From Pseudomonadota bacterium (lineage in GTDB: Bacteria; Myxococcota_A; Polyangia; Haliangiales; Haliangiaceae): DNA of 7,106 bases. Location of the stretch: contig JAEWJO010000210.1 in assembly GCA_023386455.1 (NCBI GenBank), positions 1 to 7,106 of the forward strand, given 5' to 3'. The notes under the pieces were generated by a model. It was not told the DNA's origin. It saw only the letters and a list, made by a program, of their open reading frames with translations, and made no database searches. The position numbers and the translations under genes were made by a program. Positions 1 to 5,949 of the stretch are shown here, in pieces; within the stretch, counting starts at the first letter, position 1, and every line of letters starts with the position of its first letter.

Positions 1-1180
1 GCCTTCCTGAGCGGGCTCTGATTATGCCGCGTAGAGCAACAGCATCCTCGTCGAGAGCACCACCCCTACGCGGCATAACCACGTAGTCGGCATAATGCTC
101 GTTATGCCGCGCGCGGCATAACGAGCAGAGGAGGAGGAGGTTCCAGAGCGCGCTGGGGCCGCCCGCAGCCTGCGGAATGATGTGATGCACATCGAGGTTG
201 CGAGCCGCACGGCAGCCAGGCACCTGACACCGGCCGTGGTCGCGCGCGAACACCTGCTCGCGCGTGCGCCTGGTGACGGTCGTCGTTGCCTTGGACATCG
301 TCGTGCCATCGACGGAGCCGATGACGCGCGCGTCACACGCAGCGCTGTCGAAGACGGCGGGCGCGATGTCGAGCTCCCGACCGGCACCGTTCTGCGTGGC
401 GCGCTTGCAGTCGCGGCACTGCGTGTATGCGATTTGATGGGCCGGCCCGGCCTCACCGGTGCCTGGAGCGAGCGCACGACGGCAGACGGTTTCGGTGAAG
501 TCGGAATCAGTGAGCTCGGCACCACGCTCGTTCGCGATCTCCATGCGCGTCTGGCGCCAGATCGAGTAGGCCTCCGGCGACAGCGACAGAGTTATGCGGC
601 GCTCGCGCAGGTCGGGATGGCTCGGATCGTCGGGCAGATCACCGGGCGCATGACCCGCGACCATCTCTTCGATCTCGTGGACGGTCTTGTCACGCGAGGC
701 AGAGAGCCACGCGTGTTCGGTCTCGTCGGTCGCCACGCGCGTCAGCTCGCGCGCGGCCGAGAACGTGATCTGGCCGGTCGCCAGCGCGCCACTGGTCGCG
801 GGGAGACGAACGAGCGAGCGGGCGACGCGAAGACGTTCGCGCGCGACGTGAGGCGTGTAGCCGAGCGCGAACTCCATGTATTCGATCATCGACGAGTGGC
901 CGAAGTTGAGGTAGAGGCGCACGCTCGCGGCACGTGCGAGATCGAAGAGCTCGGCCGCGTCGAGTTGTGCGCGGTGATGGCGATACGTGCGGAGGCGACG
1001 ATCGACGAGCTGCCACTCGCTCAGCGTTGATTCGTCACGTGGCTGACCTCCGTCGCGCGCACGTTCGTCCGTCCCGCGCGGATCCTGCGATTGCTTCGAT
1101 GCGTCGCGTCGGGGCGCCGTCGAAGTAATCGTCATGCTGCCATCCGTCGTCGCCCTCATCGCCATCTCGCCGTCGAGCAT
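1..1180 (-). CDS. DUF222-like HNH endonuclease, interrupted at the HNH motif and open at the left edge
   Basis: This is a putative metal-dependent DNA endonuclease of the DUF222/HNH kind; these genes are common and often mobile in high-GC bacteria. The frame is open from an in-frame stop at 1214-1216 down to position 1, about 393 residues. I start it at ATG 1178-1180 because GAAAGG (1187-1192) sits 6 nt upstream; ATGs at 1165, 1159 and 1135 are alternatives. Residues about 50-230 form a helical DUF222-like region. A CRDC pair lies at 255/258. The HNH domain has CQVPGC (C318, C323), HH at 332-333, a GG-turn, N347 and LLLLCS ending at 353. The expected following Cys-His...His segment is absent: from 127 downward the frame reads through an inverted-repeat cluster. 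The catalytic fold is therefore probably incomplete, and the gene may be a pseudogene. Family assignment is confident; activity is doubtful. Confidence 0.8.
   Translation of the reverse strand, partial: MLDGEMAMRATTDGSMTITSTAPRRDASKQSQDPRGTDERARDGGQPRDESTLSEWQLVDRRLRTYRHHRAQLDAAELFDLARAASVRLYLNFGHSSMIEYMEFALGYTPHVARERLRVARSLVRLPATSGALATGQITFSAARELTRVATDETEHAWLSASRDKTVHEIEEMVAGHAPGDLPDDPSHPDLRERRITLSLSPEAYSIWRQTRMEIANERGAELTDSDFTETVCRRALAPGTGEAGPAHQIAYTQCRDCKRATQNGAGRELDIAPAVFDSAACDARVIGSVDGTTMSKATTTVTRRTREQVFARDHGRCQVPGCRAARNLDVHHIIPQAAGGPSALWNLLLLCSLCRARHNEHYADYVVMPRRGGALDEDAVALRGIIRARSGR
22..78. repeat. 13-bp perfect inverted repeat TTATGCCGCGTAG
   Basis: The arm TTATGCCGCGTAG at 22-34 is matched by its exact complement at 66-78, with a 31-nt loop. 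The arms contain the TTATGCCG unit found three more times at 88-121. This could be a hairpin or two opposed recombinase-binding arms. Confidence 0.8.
85..112. other. Candidate tyrosine-recombinase core site (11-6-11)
   Basis: The left arm AGTCGGCATAA (85-95), spacer TGCTCG (96-101) and right arm TTATGCCGCGC (102-112) match the general layout of Xer/dif and integrase crossover sites. In E. coli dif the inner arm ends are also CATAA and TTATG around a 6-bp spacer. The same 6 bp, TGCTCG on the minus strand, is the last HNH-gene sequence before the cluster. This would fit a coupling or spacer sequence shared by element and target. The function is inferred from layout only. Confidence 0.4.
96..127. 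repeat. 32-bp perfect palindrome
   Basis: The half TGCTCGTTATGCCGCG (96-111) is followed immediately by its exact complement (112-127), with no loop. The outer 6 bp (TGCTCG/CGAGCA) coincide with HNH-gene codons on the right side; the inner 20 bp are the two abutted TTATGCCG arms. Confidence 0.9.
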
Positions 1181-1186
1181 CTCGAT

Positions 1187-1192
1187 CCTTTC
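1187..1192 (-). promoter_or_regulatory. Shine-Dalgarno for the HNH gene
   Basis: On the minus strand this reads GAAAGG with a 6-nt gap to the ATG at 1180. It is the best ribosome-binding match among the four in-frame ATGs and decides the start. Confidence 0.55.
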
Positions 1193-1257
1193 CGCGCGTC
1201 GAGACCCGTTGCCTCACGCGACGATCGGCACGCACGCAGCTCGAACGGCGCGCACGT

Positions 1258-1271
1258 GGTTCATCAGAACC
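1258..1271. repeat. Short inverted repeat GGTTC-ATCA-GAACC
   Basis: Perfect 5-bp arms around a 4-nt loop, about 80 bp upstream of the HNH gene start. It could be an operator or a chance hairpin. Confidence 0.3.
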
Positions 1272-1784
1272 AACCTTGTACCATGACGATTTTCGACGCC
1301 ATGGCGTGCGCTGTGCGCGCATGGAATCGTCGGGACGCGCGAAATGTCATCGGCCGCCCAAACGTCTCGCGTGCGCGAGCGTATCGATCCTCGTCGACGG
1401 TTTTGCTTCGAATCGCGATCCCGCGGTGGTCAGCGCCGTGAAACGCGTCAAGTGGGAATCACATCACGACGACTCTCTTCATGCTCGAGATCGTCCGGCG
1501 ATCTGTTCCTGCACGTTGACCCATTCGCGTCTCGCGATGGCGTGTTCACCCGACCACGGACGCCCGGATCGCGGCCCGCAACCTGGGTGCACGTCCGCAT
1601 CCCTCGCGTGATCGCACGGCGCGCCATCGAGGAGCTGCTGCCCGGGACCGGTCGGCACCAGCACACTCTGAAACGAGCCGTCGCGACGGCCAACACTCGT
1701 TTCGATGATGTCGGCGATCCTCAGGCGCTCGCTACTCCAAGCGCTGGCGCGAGGACTGATCCGAGCGGACCGAAAGACGACTTT

Positions 1785-1798
1785 GTCCCACGTGGGAT
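1785..1798. repeat. parS-like palindrome, copy 1
   Basis: GTCCCACGTGGGAT; TCCCACGTGGGA is a perfect 12-bp palindrome at 1786-1797. It matches the parS-like sequence GTTCCACGTGGAAC at 11 of 14 positions. It is the most symmetrical member of a four-member series. Confidence 0.4.
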
Positions 1799-1909
1799 GA
1801 GCTCGTCGGCCGCTCGCCACCACGTCCCGCGCGAGACGCTCGTTGGCGGACGCGCTGATCGATACCGCGCACACTCTGTTCGGTGAGGGCTGATCCCGGA
1901 GGCCGAACG

Positions 1910-1929
1910 AACTCGACGCGGATCGAGTT
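1910..1929. repeat. 7-bp stem, 6-nt loop inverted repeat
   Basis: AACTCGA (1910-1916) and TCGAGTT (1923-1929) are perfect complements. No T-tract of useful length follows on either strand and no gene ends nearby, so a terminator role is unlikely. Confidence 0.3.
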
Positions 1930-1968
1930 GTTTGCCGCTCAGCGCGGTTCCGAAGCCAAGCGACCCGC

Positions 1969-1982
1969 GTCCCACGCGGGAC
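1969..1982. repeat. parS-like palindrome, copy 2
   Basis: GTCCCACGCGGGAC has perfect GTCCC/GGGAC arms. It matches GTTCCACGTGGAAC at 11 of 14 positions and lies 184 bp from copy 1. Confidence 0.4.
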
Positions 1983-2158
1983 ATGAATAGTTCGCGGCCG
2001 CGGACCGGCCCACTCATGCGGGCCATGCCCGATCGAGAGAATCCGACACGCCCGCTTCACTCGCGGCGCGCTCCGAACGCATGGGCACGCTGCAAGAGAG
2101 CCCGCTGGGGCACCCACGGATCGAAAGAACCGGACACGCCGGCACTGCTCGACGCCGC

Positions 2159-2172
2159 GTCCCACGCGGCTA
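2159..2172. repeat. parS-like palindrome, copy 3 (degenerate)
   Basis: GTCCCACGCGGCTA keeps the left arm and core of copy 2 but has lost the right arm. It lies 190 bp from copy 2. Confidence 0.25.
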
Positions 2173-2208
2173 CTCGCGGGATCGGATGCGCGCGAACCGA
2201 CGCCAGGG

Positions 2209-2279
2209 CGACCATGTCGGCGATGCGCTCGGGGTTGCGCGCACCGAGGGGCACGAGCTCGTCGCGCGCGGCAGCGGCG
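2209..2279. repeat. 71-bp direct repeat, copy A
   Basis: It aligns without gaps to 2431-2501, with 68 of 71 bases identical; the differences are at 2251, 2252 and 2267. A second block, 2299-2331 against 2586-2618, matches at 30 of 33. Confidence 0.85.
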
Positions 2280-2331
2280 CCGTGCGGTCGGCGCGCCCAG
2301 GAGGCGCTCGGCGGAGAGGTGGCCATCGGCA
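2209..2331 (-). pseudogene. Partial, deleted copy of the kinase C-terminus
   Basis: On the minus strand 2279-2209 encodes ARDELVPLGARNPERIADM, nearly the same as the last part of the relic at 2411-2815. A second matching block lies at 2299-2331. Between the blocks this copy has about 19 bp where the other has about 84 bp, so 65 bp are missing and the frame is broken. After IADM the reading runs on into unrelated sequence with no matching stop. It is a dead tandem fragment. Confidence 0.5.
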
Positions 2332-2389
2332 CGACGGCGTAGATGGCCCCTCGCGAGGTGAGCTCGCGCCTCCGGCGCCGGTTCGGTAC

Positions 2390-2403
2390 GTCCCACACGG
2401 GAC
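2390..2403. repeat. parS-like palindrome, copy 4
   Basis: GTCCCACACGGGAC has perfect arms, extended to CGTCCC/GGGACG at 2389-2404. It lies 231 bp from copy 3 and just below the stop of the kinase relic. Confidence 0.35.
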
Positions 2404-2410
2404 GCTTCGC

Positions 2411-2815
2411 TCATGCGCCGACGCTGGGCACGACCATGTCGGCGATGCGCTCGGGGTTGCGCGCACCGAGGGCGACGAGCTCGTCGCGGGCGGCAGCGGC
2501 GAGCGTGACGCCGGTGTCGCCACCAACGAGCTGGCCGCGGCGATAGCGGGCGGCCGCGGCATAGAGGTGCATGTCGGCCGCGGCGAGGAGGCGCTCGGCG
2601 GACAGGAGGGCATCGGCAGCGCCGGCGTCGCCGCGAGCTGCCGCGACGCTGGCATCGACGAGCTCTGCGATCGCGATCGCCCAGGGCATCTGCTCGCGCG
2701 CGATCGTGCGCGCCGAGATCGAGCAGGCGCGGGTCGCCGGCGGACCTCGCCGCTGCGAGCGCGCAGCGCGCGCGGAGGTGCTGCGCCTCGACGCGGATGA
2801 CCGAGTCGCCATGTG
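2411..2815 (-). pseudogene. C-terminal relic of a large TPR-type Ser/Thr protein kinase, frameshifted
   Basis: The minus strand encodes about 130 residues resembling the extreme C-terminus of the big myxobacterial Ser/Thr kinases that carry ATPase/TPR regions. From 2815 to about 2725 one frame reads VIRVEAQHLRARCALAAA...GDPRLL. From about 2710 to 2411 another frame continues with AREQMPWAIAIAEL, AAARGD, LLAAADMHLYAAAARYRRG, LVGGDTG and NPERIADMVVPSVGA, then TGA at 2411-2413. The switch lies near 2700-2725, so one net frameshift is needed. The kinase domain and most TPRs are missing: the similarity stops near 2815, just before the promoter of the next gene. Family resemblance is from memory of these proteins and was not searched. 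The alternative is a short orphan protein starting near 2887, which I think less likely. Confidence 0.55.
2431..2501. repeat. 71-bp direct repeat, copy B
   Basis: Partner of 2209-2279, offset by 222 bp. It encodes the C-terminal end of the kinase relic on the minus strand. Confidence 0.85.
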
Positions 2816-2840
2816 GGGGATCCCGTGGCGGATTTCGGAA

Positions 2841-2856
2841 CGCGAAACGTTTCGCG
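2841..2856. promoter_or_regulatory. 16-bp perfect palindrome, candidate operator
   Basis: CGCGAAACGTTTCGCG is a perfect, loop-free palindrome, 21 bp before the ATG at 2878. The position suits a repressor site or the 5' leader of the zinc-ribbon gene. No clear -35/-10 pair is seen around it. Role inferred. Confidence 0.4.
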
Positions 2857-2877
2857 AGGACCGGGCTCTACCAGGGC

Positions 2878-3666
2878 ATGAACACACCCTCGTACCAGCC
2901 TTCGCGCTGCGCTCGCTGCGGCGCGAACGCCTGGGCGCTGCCGACGCACGCGATTCCCTGCCAGGCCTGCGGTGCGCCCGTCGGCCCGGTCGCGGTCGCC
3001 GTGCAGCCGGCTCCCGCCGCCCCCGCGAAGCCGAACATCCCGCTGCCGTTCGCGGTCGGCGGCGGCATGTCGCGCGCGAAGGTGATCGGCGGGATCGTGC
3101 TCGCGATCGTCCTCGGCGTCGGCGGCATGATCGTGAAGGGCAAGCTCGGCCGCACGAAGAAGGGCAACCTGTCGTACGCGAGCCTCGGCGTCGACGCGAA
3201 GCACCCCGACGGCGATGTCCTCATCACGTCGCTCGAGCAGCCGGCGAAGAAGTGGAAGCGCGACGCGATGTGGTGGTCGGCGAACTTCCAGGCGGTCGAT
3301 GCGCAGGGCCGCGTCGACGTCGCGAAGGGCGCGGAGGTCGTCTACATCTCCGAGGGCGCCGTGCAGTCGGCCGCGCGCAGCGTCCGCAAGGACTCGATCA
3401 AGAAGTTCGGCGCGGGCTCCGCGGGCGTGTCGCACGACAAGCTGTGGGGCGCGACCGAGCCATGGAAGGGCGTCGAGCGGCACCCGACGCCGGTGTGCAA
3501 GCTGAAGGACGTGATGGCGATCGTCGGCCGCACGCTGCCTGCCGGCAAGACCGTGCGCGTGACGTTCGATCCGCGGTTTGCCGACTTCTACGCGTGGCGC
3601 GTGATGTCCGACAACCCGAAGATCGACGCGCTGTACGCGTTCAGCGACTGCGCGCTGATCAAGTAG
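2878..3666 (+). CDS. Zinc-ribbon, single-pass membrane protein of unknown function
   Basis: A 262-residue protein. Residues 11-31 hold a CxxC...CxxC zinc ribbon (C11, C14, C28, C31). A Pro/Ala-rich linker (33-57) follows, then one membrane segment (about 69-86), a Lys/Arg-rich patch (87-95) and a roughly 165-residue domain I cannot assign. That domain has many Trp and aromatic residues (WW 132-133, W190, W196, FYAW 237-240) and two cysteines (C207, C258) that could pair if it faces outward. The basic patch after the helix argues for the opposite topology, so orientation is open. I chose ATG 2878 because the ribbon begins 10 residues later. The frame could extend to 2797, but that stretch overlaps the kinase relic. 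The ribosome site is weak (CAGGG very close; GAGGA 18 nt away). Such ribbon-TM proteins are frequent in Myxococcota. The 3' end overlaps the opposite gene by 8 bp. Confidence 0.8.
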   Translation: MNTPSYQPSRCARCGANAWALPTHAIPCQACGAPVGPVAVAVQPAPAAPAKPNIPLPFAVGGGMSRAKVIGGIVLAIVLGVGGMIVKGKLGRTKKGNLSYASLGVDAKHPDGDVLITSLEQPAKKWKRDAMWWSANFQAVDAQGRVDVAKGAEVVYISEGAVQSAARSVRKDSIKKFGAGSAGVSHDKLWGATEPWKGVERHPTPVCKLKDVMAIVGRTLPAGKTVRVTFDPRFADFYAWRVMSDNPKIDALYAFSDCALIK

Positions 3667-4369
3667 TGGCGGGCAGCTCGCCGCGCCGGCGCAGGTGCCA
3701 CATGTAGTGGTACGGGTTCTCGCGGATGAAGCCCTTCGACACGACGTCGAGGTGCTTGCCGATCACCTTCGTGACCTTGCGTGCGGTGATCGGATAGCCG
3801 AGCTCCCAGTGGTGCTCGGGGATCGGCTCGTGCCGCCACGGCAGCATGAACTTGTGACCGAGCGTGAAGAAGTGGTCGCCCCACCAGAACGACCACCGCA
3901 CGCGCAAGCCACGGTATGGCAATGAAACGAACACGTGCGGGTTGGCGCGCCGCGCGATGTTCGTCAGACATGTCTCGAATTCGTCGAACGGCAGGTGCTC
4001 GAGCACCTGGAACGCGCAGATCGCGTCGAACGTCAGGCCGGGTGGCAGGGTCTGGTCGAGCTTCGTGATGTCGGCGACGTAGTCGACGTCCCGCGAGGCA
4101 TCGATGTCGAGCGTCTTGACGTCGATCCCTTTGGCCCGCAAGTAGTTGCGGAACACGCCCGATCCCGGCCCGATCTCGAGCACGGTGCGCGGGCGGACCG
4201 AGAGGACCGCACGCAGCTGGTGCCAGTACGACATCCAGCGCTCGGCGTCGTCGTAGCGCTCGAAGTCGTAGTGCTCCGGTTCGACCTGAACTTGGCGGTC
4301 GCTCAAGACGGTGCACGCTAGGACGAGGACCTGTGCGTTGCAAGACCGGCGATAGTTCTTCGTCGGCAC
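3659..4369 (-). CDS. Class I SAM-dependent methyltransferase (UbiG/Methyltransf_11-like)
   Basis: Transfers a methyl group from S-adenosylmethionine; the acceptor is unknown. Of 236 residues, the Rossmann motif I is VLEIGPGSGVF (63-73). D88 in TLDID is the acidic residue expected to bind the SAM ribose. D100 in VADIT is in the motif II region, and QVLEHLPFDEF (121-131) is the post-motif typical of UbiG-like enzymes. A C-terminal region rich in Trp, His and Arg (about 153-236) probably shapes the acceptor site. The start is uncertain. GTG 4369 gives the full length but has no ribosome site, and residues 1-21 look unlike the family. TTG 4306 (residue 22) is an alternative, also without a clear site. 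It is divergent from the flippase gene, so a role in modifying a surface glycan or lipid carrier substrate is a reasonable inference. Confidence 0.85.
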   Translation of the reverse strand: MPTKNYRRSCNAQVLVLACTVLSDRQVQVEPEHYDFERYDDAERWMSYWHQLRAVLSVRPRTVLEIGPGSGVFRNYLRAKGIDVKTLDIDASRDVDYVADITKLDQTLPPGLTFDAICAFQVLEHLPFDEFETCLTNIARRANPHVFVSLPYRGLRVRWSFWWGDHFFTLGHKFMLPWRHEPIPEHHWELGYPITARKVTKVIGKHLDVVSKGFIRENPYHYMWHLRRRGELPATT

Positions 4370-4441
4370 GGCTCGGCGAGGTTCCGAGATGACCCAGCTG
4401 TGACGGCGCCATTACAGAAGCGCTCTTAGCGTGGTATCGCT
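4370..4441. promoter_or_regulatory. Divergent intergenic region between methyltransferase and flippase
   Basis: A 72-bp gap between two divergent starts (135 bp if the methyltransferase starts at 4306), so promoters for both genes should lie in or near it. I see no convincing -35/-10 pair; TTACAG-17-TATCGC at 4412-4440 abuts the flippase start too closely to serve it. Confidence 0.35.
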
Positions 4442-5932
4442 GTGACCGTGTCGGGCGATGCCCCTCGGCTGAGCACCCAGGTAAGCCGGGGTGTCGCGTG
4501 GGCTGCTGCCTCGCAGGCGATCATCGCGATCACCGATCTGGTGTCGTACGCGATCGTCGTAGCGCTGCTCGTCTCGACCGACGAGCTCGGTGTCGCGGGC
4601 ACGGCGATGGCGCTGTGGGCGCTGCTCGACACCGCCGCGGACTTCGGCGTGACCTCGGCGCTCATCCAGCGCGACGACCACACGCCCGAGCGGGTCTCGA
4701 CGGTGTTCTGGTTCAACGTCATCGTCTCGGGCGGCCTGTTCCTGCTGCTGCTCGGGATAGGACCCCTCTATGGATACATCCTCGAGACGCCGATCGTCGG
4801 CTGGCTGCTGATCGCGTACGGCGCGAAGCTGCTGCTCCAGAACGTCTACGCGATCCCGTTCGCGCTGCTCCGCAAGGAGCTGCGCTTCGACGACATCGCG
4901 AAGGCGCGGATCATCGCGCACTCGCTCGAGAGCATCGGCCGCGTCGTGTACGCGGCGCTCGGCGCGACCGTGTGGTGCTGGACGCTCGCGGCGCTGACGC
5001 GTGCGTTCGTGTTCGGCCTCGTGATCCAGATCCGGCACCCGTTCGTGCCGATGTTCGTGTTTCGAGTCCGCGAGGTGCTGCCGTACGTGAAGTTCGGACT
5101 GCGCACGGCGGCGAGCCAGATCCTGTTCCGGCTGTACGTCAGCATCGACCAGACGATCGCGCTCTACTACTTCGGCACGGACCTCGCCGGCGTCTACGCG
5201 CTCGGCGTGTACCTCGTCCTCGAGCCGGTGAAGACGATCTCGAACGTCGTCATCGACGTCGCGTTCCCGGCATTCGCCCGGCTACGCAGCGATCGCGAGG
5301 GGCTCGCCGCACAGCTCATCCAGTTCACGCGGCTGAACGTGCTCGCCGTGCTCCCGTTCCTCGTCGTGCTGTGGCTCGTGGTCCCCGAGATCCTGTCGCT
5401 GTTCGTCAGCGCGGAGCGAGGCTGGACCCCGGAGTACGTCGCGGCCTGCGTGAACGTGACGCGCGTCCTGGCGATCGTCGGCACGCTGCGTGCGCTCGGC
5501 TACCTCGGGCCGCCGCTGCTCGACGGTGTCGGTCGGCCCGAGCTGACGCTGCGCTACATGATCGTCGCGACGATCGCCGTGCCGGGCTCGTTCATCGTGA
5601 GCTCGAACCTGCTCGGTGACTCGATCGGCGTCGAGTCGATCGCGATCGCGTGGGCGGCCGGCTACCCGATCGCGTTCGCCGCGCTCGGCTACCTGGTCGT
5701 GCGCACGATCGACCTGCCGCTTCGCCAGTACGCGAAGGGGACGTGGGGCGTCGTCGCGTGCTGCCTCGCGGGGTTCGTGGCCGGCCTCGGCGCCTCGGCG
5801 GCGATGACCACGGCGCCACCCGTGGCACGCCTCCTGGGCATCAGCGCGACGGCGCTGGCGGTGACGTTCCTGCTCGTCGCCTACTGGCAGAAGATCACAC
5901 CGCGCTCGGTCGCGCGCGCGCTCAAGGGCTAG
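4442..5932 (+). CDS. Wzx-type polysaccharide flippase (MOP/PST family)
   Basis: An integral inner-membrane protein of 496 residues, the usual length for Wzx, WzxC and TuaB-type transporters. These move undecaprenyl-linked oligosaccharides or similar lipid-linked glycans from the cytoplasmic to the periplasmic face. The opening STQVSRGVAWAAASQ, followed by a hydrophobic helix, is characteristic of the PST family. About 12-14 membrane segments alternate with short basic loops; examples are residues 19-40, 93-115, 125-145, 290-310 and 440-485. The central region FGLRTAASQILFRLYVSIDQ and the YFG...GVYALG region fit the second half-repeat of MOP exporters. The start is GTG 4442 (GTG 4448 also possible); no strong ribosome site is present. 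A TPR lipoprotein gene follows after 17 bp, probably in the same transcript, and a methyltransferase is divergent. The substrate cannot be read from the sequence. Confidence 0.88.
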   Translation: MTVSGDAPRLSTQVSRGVAWAAASQAIIAITDLVSYAIVVALLVSTDELGVAGTAMALWALLDTAADFGVTSALIQRDDHTPERVSTVFWFNVIVSGGLFLLLLGIGPLYGYILETPIVGWLLIAYGAKLLLQNVYAIPFALLRKELRFDDIAKARIIAHSLESIGRVVYAALGATVWCWTLAALTRAFVFGLVIQIRHPFVPMFVFRVREVLPYVKFGLRTAASQILFRLYVSIDQTIALYYFGTDLAGVYALGVYLVLEPVKTISNVVIDVAFPAFARLRSDREGLAAQLIQFTRLNVLAVLPFLVVLWLVVPEILSLFVSAERGWTPEYVAACVNVTRVLAIVGTLRALGYLGPPLLDGVGRPELTLRYMIVATIAVPGSFIVSSNLLGDSIGVESIAIAWAAGYPIAFAALGYLVVRTIDLPLRQYAKGTWGVVACCLAGFVAGLGASAAMTTAPPVARLLGISATALAVTFLLVAYWQKITPRSVARALKG

Positions 5933-5949
5933 CGTACATTCCAAGGTTC

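Larger units (their letters stand above)
1..127. mobile_element. Putative end of an inserted element carrying a TTATGCCG array
   Basis: The HNH coding sequence is recognisable down to about 128 and ends in TGCTCG (Cys-Ser). Beyond it lie five copies of TTATGCCG or its complement, at 22-29(+), 71-78(-), 88-95(-), 102-109(+) and 114-121(-), and no HNH-like protein sequence. This fits the terminus of an integrated element whose body is left of the window. No recombinase or transposase gene is visible, so the element type is not known. A short palindromic insertion with the rest of the HNH gene farther left is the alternative. Confidence 0.4.
1217..2410. other. Gene-poor, probably decaying intergenic region
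   Basis: About 1.2 kb with no convincing gene. The open frames on both strands give low-complexity, Arg/Ala/Ser-rich products without recognisable domains, and the codon third-position GC bias seen in the real genes is missing. It contains palindromes of the GTCCCACG(C/T)GGGA type, short inverted repeats, and an eroded copy of a kinase C-terminus near 2209-2331. The part from 1272 to 1700 shows nothing I can name. The minus-strand phrases ADELIPRG and ERLRIADIIETSVG (about 1700-1810) resemble the kinase tail and may be a third, very degraded copy; that is weak. Confidence 0.6.

Noticed and set aside
1..127. CRISPR array
   Set aside because: The repeats are 8-13 bp, in both orientations and at uneven spacing, with no unique spacers of regular length.
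182..1030. 282-codon plus-strand open frame
   Set aside because: It is codon-for-codon antisense to the HNH gene, whose protein has a clear domain; the open frame is a by-product of high GC.
1276..1611. 111-codon plus-strand frame
   Set aside because: No ribosome site, no coding bias and no family resemblance.
1910..1929. Rho-independent terminator
   Set aside because: The stem is not GC-rich, no T-run follows, and no gene ends beside it.
1479..2414. 311-codon minus-strand frame across the gene desert
   Set aside because: Mixed-frame remnants and repeat-derived sequence, no ribosome site, no recognisable family; treated as decayed.
2170..3483. 437-codon minus-strand frame
   Set aside because: Antisense to the zinc-ribbon gene and out of frame with the kinase relic; no domain.
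4412..4440. TTACAG-17-TATCGC as a promoter for the flippase
   Set aside because: Poor match to consensus, and it ends at the start codon so it cannot serve that start.
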